A DNA stretch of 58,193 bases from Nephromyces sp. MM_2019. Its lineage: Eukaryota; Apicomplexa; Aconoidasida; Nephromycida. Positions within the stretch are counted from its first letter, which is position 1; every line of letters begins with the position of its first letter. Under the pieces are notes generated by a model. It was not told where the DNA came from, made no database searches, and worked only from the letters and a program-made list of their open reading frames with translations. Below, in pieces: positions 11,665-24,299 of the stretch. The position numbers and the translations under genes are program-made. The stretch lies in the NCBI GenBank assembly GCA_015657535.1, contig JADHZB010000784.1:1-58193 (forward strand). Reading direction: 5' to 3'.

Positions 11665-11843
11665 CCGGTCTTGTTTGCGCCGCCGTTGCTGGCACAGCTA
11701 CAGAATTGTGCAAAGCGTGCAGTAAGTCGCCTCACTACATTTTCGGCGAAATCTGGGCCTGTGCCGTACAGTGCCCTTTGAGCTTCCTGCCCTGCCAAGG
11801 CTGCCAATGAAACAAATCGGTGCGCTTGCCATTCTTCTCGTGT
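11665..11843 (-). CDS. Probable internal exon, product unknown
   Basis: After an acceptor ending GTTCTCAG, 59 codons run to a GTACAT donor in phase 2. The translation is Ala/Arg-rich and helical, with stretches such as EEWQAHRFVSLAALAGQEA and AENVVRRLTARFAQFC, and looks like genuine coding sequence. The nearest candidate downstream exon (from 11030) would need phase 1, so the two do not join directly. No family recognised. Confidence 0.4.
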
Positions 11844-11899
11844 CTGAGAACTAATAGTAACCAGCAGACTGTGCAGAAGAATCACCAATCAGCTCGATC

Positions 11900-12900
11900 T
11901 AAACATAAAACCATTCCTTCCTAGACACCTCGGTTGTTGAACTTAGTCCAATACTTTGCACTGAATATAATAAGTATAGGCTCCTACTAGTGAAACGTCA
12001 TAGCTCAATGCAATAAACTTGTGGCTTCGCACCACGGATACAAATGCTCGCCAACCAGGAAGAAAAAGTAACGCTCACAGTGAAAGGATAGTTTTAATCG
12101 TATTTTTGCTAGCCTTGCTGCGCATAAAGCAGCCTACCGACACGTACTAAAGCTACAGCGTCGCCACTAATTTCTACTGAGGGGTAACATTTTCAAACGA
12201 AATGCAGATTCTACTTTTGCTGCGTTTCAGACTATTACTGCTTGAGCCTCACTGCATGAAGAATAGCAACTCCACGCATCGCTGCTAGCATATCGGATAG
12301 TTTAACGACTGTCAATCCGGGTGGTACCACTCTTGTTGACATCCATTGCTTGTGCCGGGTCTGCTCATCCCATATTACCAGCAGTCTCCAACAGTATTAC
12401 CATCATTATTCCTACTTTTTCCCTCGCTTTTGCATTCTTATGTGCATTTCCTACGTTAACAGTTGCCTCTATTTCTTTTTTTTCACTGCTTTTGTTAAAA
12501 CTGCTGTTAATTATCTGCTTTCACTGCAACTGCTGCTAATTCTCTGCTTATACCACGTTTTCAGCTCCCGCATTCGTCAAAAAAAAACCACATGAAAAAA
12601 AAGGTTACACGGGATACAATAAATAGCCGCTCCATATGAGAAACCCACCTTCTGGTAACATCTCTCAGTAGAAAGAAGTATGCTCACTAAAAAATTTTCA
12701 AAAACGAACAATATTTTTATATACTCTACCAAGGACACCACAAAAGCTCCACAATTCTTGTCTTGTAAACACACCCCACATAATCGGCTAATGCAATGTT
12801 CCAACTGCTCTTTTATTCATTTAATTCTTGAATTCTATGCTTTAACATCCCACAAAGCAAAAGCTTGAAAAAAATTTTTAAACTTCAATGTATAAATTAG
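11900..12900. other. No gene recognised
   Basis: The stretch contains only short ORFs on both strands, a T/C-rich patch at 12400-12550, and no motif I recognise. Small upstream exons of the 11.7-kb exon could lie here unseen. Confidence 0.4.
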
Positions 12901-12925
12901 ACTGGCGAAGGAACGTGATGCACGC

Positions 12926-13195
12926 GTGACACTGTATCAGCCAGGTGCCTTTAAATACGATGAAGACACCACACATTCTAAGACATACCAGGAGAGCGCA
13001 AGTCCATTATATATGCCTAGAGCCACACACATGTGGGCTTGGCAAAATAAACGAAGAGAATTATATGTCAAGGAAAAAGAATACTTCACATATCACGCTC
13101 AACTTGAGCACCTCAAACAGATATTTTTCCCTCATGAAAATATCAAGTCTCCCAAAATGCCCAAACAAGTTTTAAAAATCTGTATTTTTAAATAA
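12926..13195 (+). CDS. Doubtful plus-strand ORF converging on the ZIP gene
   Basis: The 89-codon frame opens at GTG, not ATG, and ends 110 bp from the end of the ZIP coding sequence. Its composition is mixed and charged (for example NKRRELYVKEKEYFTYHAQ). A second plus frame is open over the same bases, which weakens the case. No family recognised. Confidence 0.15.
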   Translation: MTLYQPGAFKYDEDTTHSKTYQESASPLYMPRATHMWAWQNKRRELYVKEKEYFTYHAQLEHLKQIFFPHENIKSPKMPKQVLKICIFK

Positions 13196-13304
13196 GCAGC
13201 AAAATTTATTATTGAAATAAGTATCTAGTAACAAGAACACAAACAAAGTTTTTTTGAAGACACAGCGCTGACACAAACTCCACAAAAAAATCCCAATTTT
13301 TTTA

Positions 13305-16300
13305 CTACCCGTAAAACTCCAAAATTGAGAGGGATAAAGCCATCACAAACATACCACCTATTAGAAACCAACTGGCTACCTTGTTCTCAAGATCGTAGCC
13401 GTGTGCAGCAGGAATTAATTTCTTAACAGTTACATACAACATCATCCCTCCGGTTATCGCCATGACTATACCATTCGTGTTGTAGCCATCTTGGAGATAA
13501 TTCAAGAAAAAAAAGCCCAAGAGACCTCCGAGGGGCTCCGCCAAACCTAGAAGTAAAGGAATTTTTAGTGGATTCGATTCGTACACATGAAGTTTGGAAA
13601 GCTATTTGCGTAAACGAAGCAAGCACGGAACTCCTACTAAGATCTCTCAGAAAATCACTCAAAAGTGGTTGACGAGACCTTGGACGAATTTTTTTCTACT
13701 AAATTATTGAATGTGTAGTGATGTCCACGGGAACTTCGGGAGGACACCATCTCCACTGCTAATGAATTGCCGCACACATGTTTCTCAAGAGCTTCTCAGG
13801 GAGCACTCCCTGTTACGCCATAAAAGTGAGCAAATTTATCCGGGGTTACATATAATAACCTTATCCTATTGACACAAACTGCACTCAATGCAAAAGCCCT
13901 GAAAAGCTACGAATCCTCTCTTTTAGTGATACACCGCTACGATGGCTCTTTCATGCCCATAAAATCTCCCTAGCAAGAATGAAACGCCAAGAGCAGGTAG
14001 CTTCATATTCCTTCGCTAACAAATCATAAAATATTAAGGTCTCACTACCCAAAACTTCTATATGAATAAAACTAAATTCAAACACTCTGCCTCACCCACG
14101 TTTCAAAGAAGCTTCACCATCAATTTAAAAACGTAGACGTAGGATCACTCACCACAAACCATAGTCCAAAAAAAAGCCTTCCCAATTGAGCCCGTTGCAT
14201 AGTAAACCGGAACACTGACAGCTACACCTTCTGGAATGTTATGGAGTGCTATGGCCAGCGCAACACCAATCCCCGATGAAGGGTTGGACATTGTACTGAC
14301 AAAAGTAACCAATCCTACGGAAAATATCAAAGGAAAATGAATTTCATCAGAGATTTTCACCAAGACAGGAAACTTTATAAAAGTCGCTCGAGTAATACGA
14401 CAGTGAGCAAAACAATCACTCCAACGAAAACTACATGAAGGAAAAAGCACTCAACTATGCTTTTTTCTTAAAAAAATAGCACATTGTTATAAAACTGAAG
14501 TTTATGATTTTCTTCATAAAATGAGTAGAAAATATTTAAATTTCTTGCAAAAATTTATATCAATTTCTTAAAAACAAGGGATGCTCCCCAATAAAAGAGG
14601 TGCGCCAAAAATATCGCAACATCGCTATCCACCAATATCACATACGGTAACCAACTAGAAACCCTTACTTCAAAAGAATTGCGGTATGCACACCTGATGC
14701 AGAATGGAAGTAACATACATCCATCTCGCACTTACTGAAGCGATCTATATGAACGGCATCAACATCTTCCAAAAATAACTCTTTTCAGAAAAAAAAACCC
14801 TACAGTAGACCCTACGCTCGGTGTAGCCAACACTAAATCATCAGTCAATACCAGGAAAAGCTTGAATTACTCGTAAATTGGCTACTGTTTTGAGTTTACC
14901 AAACTCCTGCCTCATATATATGTCCTTACCCCTCATCATTAATCAATTCTAACGCATCTTAAAACACCTATATATTACCTCCTCGGTCCACCAAGATATT
15001 TCTACCTCCATAAGCAGCCCTATTGACCATATTACCAACCGGTGTGACAGCCTACGATTTTATTCCAAACACATTCTCCACCGGTTCAACTTGTTAAATT
15101 CTAAAAAATACATTTCTCCATGAAGTAACCTAAAATCATTCCTGTATCTACAAAAAGTCGAACCTTATGCAAAAATCTACACTTTATCAAACAACTCCCC
15201 CCTCCTTCGCTATTCAAAGTTCAGATAGAGAATCCCTACCCTCCGGAAGATTGTGGACGGTTAAGCCTAGCCCCATCGCTATAGCCACAACCCGATAGCT
15301 CTGTTTCTTCTTGGAAGCCTCCGACACATTATTGTCTGTGGAAGTTCTTGAAGCCGCTGAATGGCTAGTATCATTATTCCCCCTTGCAAGCGCCAGATCT
15401 TTGCTATTAACCGGACTCACGCAACGCCCTTCCTCTAGTGATGTTAAATCTGCGGCATAACCCCTATTCAACGTCCCCACACCCTCGCCGTCGTTGGTGC
15501 AGTCAGTGTAAGGCAACATACCATATTGGATAATGGCATCGCTAGTTGCTTTCTTGCTAGATTTTTCACCTTCAAGCGCGGACCTTCCTACACGCCACCC
15601 CTTATTCTCATGATGTGGTACCAACACCCAACCCTGCGGCGATTGCTCCTGACCGACTGATGCCCCACAAAGCACGCACACAAACGAGCGGCCGGGCACA
15701 GCATCTCCTGAAGAGAGAGTTCGGTACACATCCGCCACCACAACTCCCCCAAAGGCCACCTCTGGCAGCTGTACATCTCCACTAATCACCGCGAAATTAT
15801 GCCTTGGAAGTGACGCCGATGGTGAAGCAGGACCAATGCCTTCGTTACAGGCGTTCCCCTGTTCGGAATTGTCAATATCAAATTGGCTTTTCTCGCACTC
15901 ATTCGGTGAATTATCAGTCGTCTCCCCGGCATTCCAATGAGCAAAATCTGATTCATAGGAAGAATCCATGATACGAGAGTATCTGCCTGATACATCGAGG
16001 CTAGCAACGTGCAGAACAGCTTCTGATATATTCATGAGACCTTTTTGTCTGTTTTTTTCCAGTATATCCTCTTCTTGGTATTTCCTTGCTTTTTCTTCGT
16101 CGATAGTGCTAGATGGGTGGGTATCTACATGAGAATTGTCCCAAGCTGTTAACGAGAGGGGTCCCAAGGAGTTCAAATTAGCCCTACCTTGTATCATGCT
16201 GTCGCTAGCATGCGATGAATTGAGATTGGAGGCATGAAGATGCGAATTTTTACTCGCCTGTTCTTTCCGTATGGAATTAGAAGAACTTCTCCATCCCTTC

Positions 16301-17622
16301 GAGTGGTAGGGGGAGTAGTACACCAGGCGATATACCTTCTCGTGTGAAGGCAAACAGGATTTCAAGCGTGCACCACTTAAGGACCGTGAAGCCTTGATAG
16401 ATGTCGCAGCAGTAGTGCCAATAGCGAGGCACTCGTCAGCAATAGCTGTGGTGCCATTACCAGAGGTGTGCAGAGAAACTGGCACAACACCATGTGCAAG
16501 ATTTTCATGAGAGTTCCGTGAGTCAGCATGACCACCAGAGGCCATATCAATACCTGAGAAACCAGCTTTGTGCGGGTAGCGAAGCTCATCAACGCTGGTT
16601 TCGGGGACCTTTTTCAAACAAGTGGCGGGTGACACACCACGATTCAACTGGCTTAAAAAGGCGGATAATCCCCCCTTTGGTTTCTTTATTGGGGTCCTGG
16701 TAGGAGCAATTCCACCTAAATAGCGAGACACTTCATGCCCCTCAAGAATACCAGCCTCCACACAAGCTTCGCACACCGGGACACCACCATCGTGCGCGGA
16801 ATCAAACATCTTTGAAAATTCACATGCAAACCTATCCCCCTCAGAAGTAATATCATCAAATACCCTCTTACGCATGTGAGGCTTTACCTGCCCCACTTCC
16901 CCATTTTTCTCGTTACTACCACACGAAGAGAAATAAATGGCTTTTTCCTCCGGAAGGTGATGTACCGGCTCCTCCATGTGAGGATTACTGCCCTGCTGCT
17001 GTCTAGAGAAATTACTATTAAAATCTTCCGAAAAATGGCTCAAACCAACGCAGACCTGATCATCTTTACGGAAATCAGTAGCTGCAACAGTCCCGTTGCT
17101 GATTGATTTTTCATCCGCCACTTGTGCACAGTTTGCTGCAGCTGGATCATCTGCAGATAATGGAGTAGAGCAAGGTGACACGTCTTTGTCAGAAACTTTG
17201 GTCATCTTCTTCCACACACGAGTCAATTCGGCTGAAATAGCTACATTCACCTTCCTCAACTTGCGCATTTTTTTCTTAATGCCTGCATCAGATGAAGGGG
17301 GTTCCGATGCAATATCAATTCCTGTTAGGTAACTCATGGCGAAATCGAAAACTAAGTACACAGCCAACCCCACGAAAAGGTATACTGATGCTAACAAGTA
17401 CGCTAAGGACGGAGAGTTCTCTTCGCTGAAAAATTCAACGGATGATGGAAAAACTTCGACCAGAGTAATATACATCATACAACCCCCAGCAAAACTCGCG
17501 CACGCTGCAAACACATTGTCGTTTCTCTTTTTGAAAAAAACCGTAATAATAGCCCCAATAAGTGTAGAAAGGCCTGCCACGGTTGTCAAACCAAAGGCAA
17601 ACAATACTGTTTTTTCTGCCAT
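13305..17622 (-). CDS. ZIP-family (ZupT/Zrt3-like) divalent metal transporter with giant loop
   Basis: ZIP proteins carry zinc, iron or manganese into the cytosol across plasma or organelle membranes. Three exons (17622-15240, 14314-14153, 13546-13305; both junctions phase 1, G|GA and G|GT) give 928 residues. Membrane segments lie near residues 5-29, 38-58 and 72-98. Segment 4 ends in the metal-site motif HNLPEG (790-795), and segment 5 has ALHNIPEG (HNIPEG at 819-824). GLAEPLGGLLGF follows, then two final hydrophobic helices ending SILEFYG. Motif order fits the ZupT/Zrt3 branch. The cytosolic loop between segments 3 and 4, about 670 residues, is extreme: most ZIPs have tens of residues here, though yeast Zrt3 also has a long loop. 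It is Ser/Asn-rich, contains scattered Cys/His (CEAC, CVLCG) and is encoded without an intron. Which metal it carries cannot be read from the sequence. Confidence 0.95.
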
Positions 17623-17699
17623 TTTTTAAAAGGTAGATATTTCGTTTGTAGCTAAGCGATCAGTGCTAGGTTTTGATATGTAGATACTGTTATAATAGG

Positions 17700-20130
17700 A
17701 TATGTGGAAGAGCATATGCGTATACGACAAAAATTAAGTTTACAGAGACATGGAAGACAGCACAGATACTATGAGGAATTTCAGCTCTACCCAAAGAAAC
17801 ATGCCTCTTTCAACAGCGAGAATCCAATATCCACAAGGATTCAAAACGCCGCACCTATTTTCACAAAAAAATTACAAATCCAGACAAGTAAAAAAGCTTA
17901 AATTAGCCGTCGAAAAAGCTACTCCCCAGAGATTGACAGGGCAATCTTGCACATAAAAAATTAACGGTAGATTAGCTCATGTGGACTAAATTAACGCCGA
18001 AGTGAGCATGTAGTTTGCCGCTCTCCTTGAAAACAGCCTCCCTGGTCCCAAACAAAAGATGTTACGAAGCTGACCAGAGCAAAATTATTAAAATCTTCAA
18101 AAGGTATCACAGCTTATCAGTGAGTAGGAATTCCTACCAGCAATCATGAAGAACGGGAATTTAGCGTGTGTGAGTGTAGAAATGGAATATAGGATAAAGT
18201 CACCGATTCTTCGTTCAATGTGGAGATATTTCTCAAGGGCGATTGTCACAATATCAATCTATTTGGACAAGTGAAGACAAATAAAGGAGCTGCCCACAGT
18301 GGTGTAAGCCACAGCTACTGACTGTAGTGGATTGGTCCAGCAAATTTTCCAGTGGTAGAAGACCTGTCCGATCAGTGATTACTCGAATGGTGATAGGATC
18401 ATTTGTGATTTATCAGCCAGTAAATTTACAAACAGGGCGACCATCCAGCAGATTATACGAGAATGCTAATTACAGGGGTCCGCAAAGTCAGAAAAACAGC
18501 AAACAAAGTACCGTTTGGTCTAATGAGTATTATTAACGAAACGTATCTTAGGATCGCTCAGTATCGCTCTCCTCTTCAACGATGGGAATATGCATATATA
18601 TAACCCTCCTCCTACTCCTCCTCCTGAGTAATGCTAGGATTTCGCCTCCCTTAAAAGCTCACGAAAAAGACATCCGAAAGTGGTAATGCACCTTACTAAT
18701 CTTTAACATGCCAGCTCCTGCTTATCAAACTAACAGGAAAGCCTCAAGTCATGGAAACGAAAAAGGAAATAGAACTTTAAGTTTCAAGCCATACCAGAGA
18801 TGATATATATATTACTCCCTTATTTTCACTTGCATACTGCCGTGATTTTCCTTTTTAGCCATCATTAAAAGTCCCAGCAAGGCTTAATCCAAAGTAAGCC
18901 GCCAAATTCTGAATACCCTAGGTAATTTTTGTAAGATATTTCCTGGAAACTGTACTCAGATACAGTTCAAGAGAACACACACGACATCAATACCTGAAGA
19001 GTAAGAAGCGATTTTTACACAAAATCATAAGGCAAGAACAAGGCGACTAGCATAATACTGAGACGAATTTTATTATCTGCAATGAGAGCCTGAAACTTTA
19101 AAGTCGCGCACTACCGTCAAATAATGGAGCAGCTTGAACCATAATAGGATTGAGGGATTAAACACATTGCATTATCAAATACGGAAAACAGGGTAAAGCC
19201 TTCAGCAGCAAGCCACTCACTTCTCTTTGACTACGAGAACGATCTCGATCATTAACTTAGCCACACCCGTTGCATATGTGCGCTAATATTAGTTTGTACT
19301 CAATTCACTTGACTACATCCCACTCAAAAAACACACTCAGCATTACTGAGAACCATATCTTGTCTTCAGTGATACTTTTCTCTTCAGCCCATAGCATATC
19401 CAGATTATAAAAAATGGTGAACACCCACCTACTAGAGAGAGTACCCCAACGCTAACATTTTATAATCCTTCAAATTCTTGCTTCCAAACATCCAATCTAC
19501 TATCCAGCATCGTTCAAAAAATACACGCTTTAACTTCTAGCTGCTAACAAAATCGCCATCACGTTCAAAGAGCATACACGTGCTCACAATAAAATCCAAA
19601 TTCACTTTCTTAACGCGGTACTAAAAAAAAATCAAAAAAACATAAAACTCAACAAACAATGAAGGAACTCCTATTATCGATTAGAATGGATGATAAATGC
19701 ATCGCTACCATTTATTCAGATGCTCTCAACATTTAGGTCATACAAGCATGCGCAGGTATGACTTGAACACTGCAACTCGTGAAGATGAAACATGGTAAGC
19801 TAGTCAAACCTTAAAAAAGAAAAAACAAGAACTTATACTAGTTCAATTGTTTCCTGCTTGGAGTTTCTTAACTGAAAAGGATAATTTCGCACAAATTTGA
19901 GGAAAAAAAATTCAAGCCTTTAAAAAATCCAGGAAAAATGGTAGAAAAAAAAAGTTATACAAGGCTAGAGCACTCTGCAAGAATCTACACGAACCCAAAT
20001 GCATACTTTAAACTGAAATATACCTGCATCAAGTTTCCCTCTAGCTAAAGCTTAACCACTAAACGTAGCAAAAAACAAGCTCGATTAAACAACACGAACC
20101 TGTACCCGAAATATGCCCTAATGCTATCGT
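17700..20130. other. No gene recognised upstream of the ZIP gene
   Basis: This should hold the ZIP promoter and 5' UTR at its left end. ORFs of 60-70 codons at 17.7-18.5 kb are Lys/Ser-rich and have no features. Small CTCCTC repeats lie at about 18605-18630. Confidence 0.4.
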
Positions 20131-20133
20131 TTC

Positions 20134-23100
20134 TTAGTGCATCGCGCCAATGATCTTCCACTGGATCTCCTTATTCCAAGGATATAACAATCCAGAACTC
20201 TTCATCAAATGCGATGGGACCGAAAACCCTGCAGACAAGTCCCTTTTATCTGCACAAGAAGTCCTTCGCCTCTTCTTGCGAAGCTTCCTGCAAGGCCGCC
20301 ACAAAAATAAAAAAAAACCAAAGAATCGCACCTTGACCCAACGCTCATACGCTAAATACATCGGCCACGGGGGACCTCCGGAAAATGACCAAAGATGAAC
20401 GCATCTGGTGAAATTCCGTACAAATCTGCGCCGATTAAACGATGAAAGAGTTATTTAAATAGAACTAGGGAGAACTAAGAAAAGAATAAAAACAGAATCT
20501 GCAAATTTTTTTCAAAAGTGCGTCCTTGCGGCAACTAGAAACTCCAGAATCGCACGCACGCAACGCAATCTTCAAACTTTTCAGGGGGAATTGGCCCTCT
20601 TTTCTTCTTCAAGGGAGTACAGCTTCAAAATTCATTCACTTCGAGGCAATAAGACGTGGTAAAAAAAAATGTGGTTATCTTACACTAACGTTGGCATTAT
20701 GCCGTTTTTCGAAATAGCGATGTTTTCCGCCAACCTTGCACAGTGAGGAGCTCTCAATCTTTTTGCGGCTAACGCCTATGGGAGATAGTCGCACAAGGTA
20801 CGAAGATATGGCAATATAAAACAGCAGCACATTAGCCAGTTCGGGTGCAGCGGACAAGCGGTACAAAGAAAAAAATAGGTGCAATTCATGTGCGAGTTCG
20901 CGTGGAGAGTGCGTATCTCCGCAATCAATGTAGGCGTGGGTGCAGTGAGAAGGGTGAGCAACCTCCGTTTGATGCGCCTGTAGCGAAGTGACTTACCAAG
21001 GGGAAGGTGATATACACACAGGCTACACCAGTTGGGACATCTGACCGAAGTGAGCGAGTGGGCGTTCGCATATTATAAGCATTAGTCCCTCATCTTCGTT
21101 GCAATGATATAACTAGCGTTTGTGCAGCCTTCATCTGGTGTTGAGCGCGCTAACTGTACAGCTTTTATGTTGTGTTGTCTTTGGTTAACTTGCAGTTCCC
21201 AGTTCTCATCTTGCTTCTTATTTGCATGTTTACTGCTTTGCAAAATAGGCATTGTTCGTTTTGGCCCTTTTGGATAGATAGTAGTTTCGTGTTGCTATGA
21301 ACATCTTGATGTTTGTCTTGGATTGCGTGGGCACTTTTTGCCCTTCTGCCACGAAGAATTTTTCTAGACATGATGATGACACTCAGCTGCCGTAGTTTTG
21401 CTGTGGTGCACATGGTTCATGGTCTCTAATAATAAATATGCTCTAGTAGGATTTATCATTAGGTGATGCATATTGGTTTATATTTTGGTACCTGATAGGG
21501 CTAGAGATCCGTGAGCGCGATATGTTTTAACCTGCGTAGATGATTAATATATAGCTGAACTTCATATGCTTGCTTTTCGCCAGGCTATTGTGCCTAAGCT
21601 CTCATAATTTTATGATATTTGGGGCTTCTCTTAAGCCGTTCCCATCAATAAAGATGAGGTCTTCATCGAATTAAAAGTAAACCATGGGATGACGAACTTC
21701 TATTCTGCTTCTGGTAATTGCTGTGAAAATGCTCGTTACCTCTAATGCTTGAAAACCTTAAGCAGTTAAATCAACTTTAATAGCGTTTTCTTAAGTGCCT
21801 GCTTTACAATTTGTGGGTACAGATTGCGTATTGCAAGGGCGTACCAGGTTGGGGTACTCCTCCCGCCAAAAAACATTTCCTGTGATCTTTTTTTAGCATT
21901 TAAGCTAAGCTTAGGGGAAGGATACTTTTTAGATTTATATCTACGCGGGAATCAGCAAGGAAGAAAACAAGAAAGGAAGCGGAGGATATTTGTACTGCTT
22001 ATAACTAGATCGACTGAAGACCTGTATATTTTAAAATGCAGATTATCTCTGGGTATACTCCTTGCCTTCAGGGTGGTATTCCATATAATCAGAAAGCTTC
22101 TCTTTGTTTTTTAGTTCGTAATCTGAATGTGTGAGTCATACCTTAGGTCTATTATTTACTTCATAGCCATTTTTTGAGGCCTGCATTTAAAAAAAAAGCT
22201 GCTTCTTATCCCATCAGCCAGTTAAATTAATAGCGTAAATTATGAGCAGGTGAGCCAGGGTGTTTTAAATTGTGCTCTTTTCGGTCGATGACAGTAAAAG
22301 TTTTGGGACACCTTTTGCGTTGCACAGCCTATAGTTTTGAGCCACTAAAAAAGAACCAGGCGTTCGATTTATTAAGAGGAATGATAACATGAAAATGGTG
22401 TTCAGTATTCCATTCTTGTCTCGTATGCTGAAACGGTATCCCAGATAAGCAAATGATGGAGAAAGCTTCTGCCTACTGATTGTGGCCTTTGAAATATTTG
22501 GCCACGAGCAAGATATCGACAACATGGGGTTTCGCCTGCGCCAGGAAGATAACACAGCTCAGAGATTAAGTTCGATTATCCGTGTGTCTTACCGTTGGAG
22601 TATGCACCGGCTGTAGCACTTCGAGACCAGGATGGATTACTAGTGCACTTGGTTATTTATATATTATTCCAGTCCTTATTTCCTAAATTATCCCCCCGTC
22701 ACAAACAATTTTTTTCCTACCTACTCTCTTTCTGATACCAACTGCTTTTGGGGTCATTCCATAGGCTTGGCTCGATAGCCACTACTTCACGTAATGCATG
22801 TGTATCACGTACAATCATATTTTATCGAAAGTCCTTCCATGTTTGCTTAACACCTTCTTTCTAAAGAGAGGACATTGTGGTAGTTATCGAAGGCTAGAAG
22901 GAACATACATGTCCCTACTTGCTGAGTATTTGTGTGCTATAGGTATATTTCTCATGCATTTTTGTGCAGCCACCTGTCTCCACATGCGAGAAGCCTGATT
23001 TCGAGTTATTGGTGCATAGACTTGTATTCTGTACCGAATATTTTTTGTGGATTGTTACAGGACATGCAGCAGTCAAGTCCATTAATTTTTCTTTGATGAT

Positions 23101-24000
23101 ATTGAACTCGCAAGCTACTTCAACTCCTTTTAGCAGTAAGCTACTCTATGGTTCATCTATACCAACAAATAATTACTTCCAGCTTCAATGCTGCTTTTCA
23201 GCTTTTGGGTCAACTACAAAGCTGCACGAGCGATAAGTTGAAACTCCCATACGGAGGAGTAATACGTGCTTTGGCGTGCCATCTGGCCTGGTGCGAATAC
23301 CTAACGAAACTTCAAAGTGAGAACACTATATCCCCAAAAGGCTGTGTAAAACCGCACTGCCGTGGGAGAAGCGACGCATTTAATGCACGAGCGTTGACGG
23401 CCGCATTAAATGTTCGACAATTTCTTTTGTGTGACGTATAAAAACTTGCTGACCCAAATTGTCTGTAACCATGCATCGCGTAGATTGACGATTAGGTTGA
23501 AAGTATTTTTGCTGTAGCGTACTTGCCAAACATTGAAAGCAATTGTTATTTTACGACGCAACATTTTCTTTCCACCACTTCGAATAAATCATCGAAAGAT
23601 GCGCCTCTACGTATTACTTCCTGCTCCATGCTTCTGGTCTATCCAGCATTGTTTAGCCTTAAGCCAATAAGATCCGTGACACGTGTATTGCGTGGCTCCC
23701 GACAACGCGCTCGTGCTCCTAGCAACCACTTTTCCCTCATGATTAATCTGAAGGAACGTCACATCGAAAGATCACTATGTGTTGGCTACTGAGCTTGGTG
23801 CGGGAACCGCATGCCACAAATTAGCACAAGGATGAGTGCTCAAGATTTTTAGCGAGAGCACCACGTGGGTATGGGGGAGCGCTCTCGAAGTGGTTTAAAA
23901 TTATATATTTTAAAATGGCAGCCAGCCTTGTAGAAAGATAAATGCCCAATAGCATGGTAGGGCAAGAAAAAAGACCAGTGGTATGGTCAATTCTTGGATA
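20134..24000. other. Gene-poor stretch with GC-richer patches, nothing assignable
   Basis: GC-richer patches lie at 20.5-21.1, 22.5-22.6 and 23.2-23.9 kb, with ORFs up to 97 codons (for example plus 23148-23441 and minus 22265-22555). In several of these two or three frames are open together, so coding cannot be told from composition. A minus-strand donor-like GTAAGA near 22594 and acceptor-like GGCGCAG near 22537 suggest an unrecognised spliced gene at 22.5-22.7 kb, but no protein family emerges. Confidence 0.35.
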
Positions 24001-24299
24001 AGCCCTTAGTGTTTCAGTAGGATTAAATGCATTTTTTCAAGTAATGAGTCAATGCTGTTTTTGCCGGTGCTGACATCACGGAAATCCGTGTCGTTGTTTC
24101 AAGGTTAGGGTACACACGTACAAACCAGTGCAAATAGCGCGTACTAAAGAGCAAAAAATTTAATCCCACTCTTAATAGACATTCGCCTACGTTACAAAAA
24201 AAGCTTTTACAAGAATGATAAAGTGAAAAAAAAAGCAAGTTTTTCTATTTTTTTGTATTTTATTCTGCCAACAGTTAGAGAATGGTTTCTCCAATGTAC

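Noticed and set aside
15588..17629. Several ORFs on both strands inside the ZIP gene
   Set aside because: They are shadows of the 802-codon frame, which carries the conserved membrane motifs.
22265..22555. Minus-strand ORF with possible splice sites at about 22.54 and 22.59 kb
   Set aside because: Up to three frames are open over the same bases and none yields a family motif, so I could not choose a reading.
23360..23425. GCATTTAATGC and CATTTAATG/CATTAAATG palindromic words
   Set aside because: The arms are short and AT-rich, with no target-site duplication. Not distinguishable from chance in this DNA.
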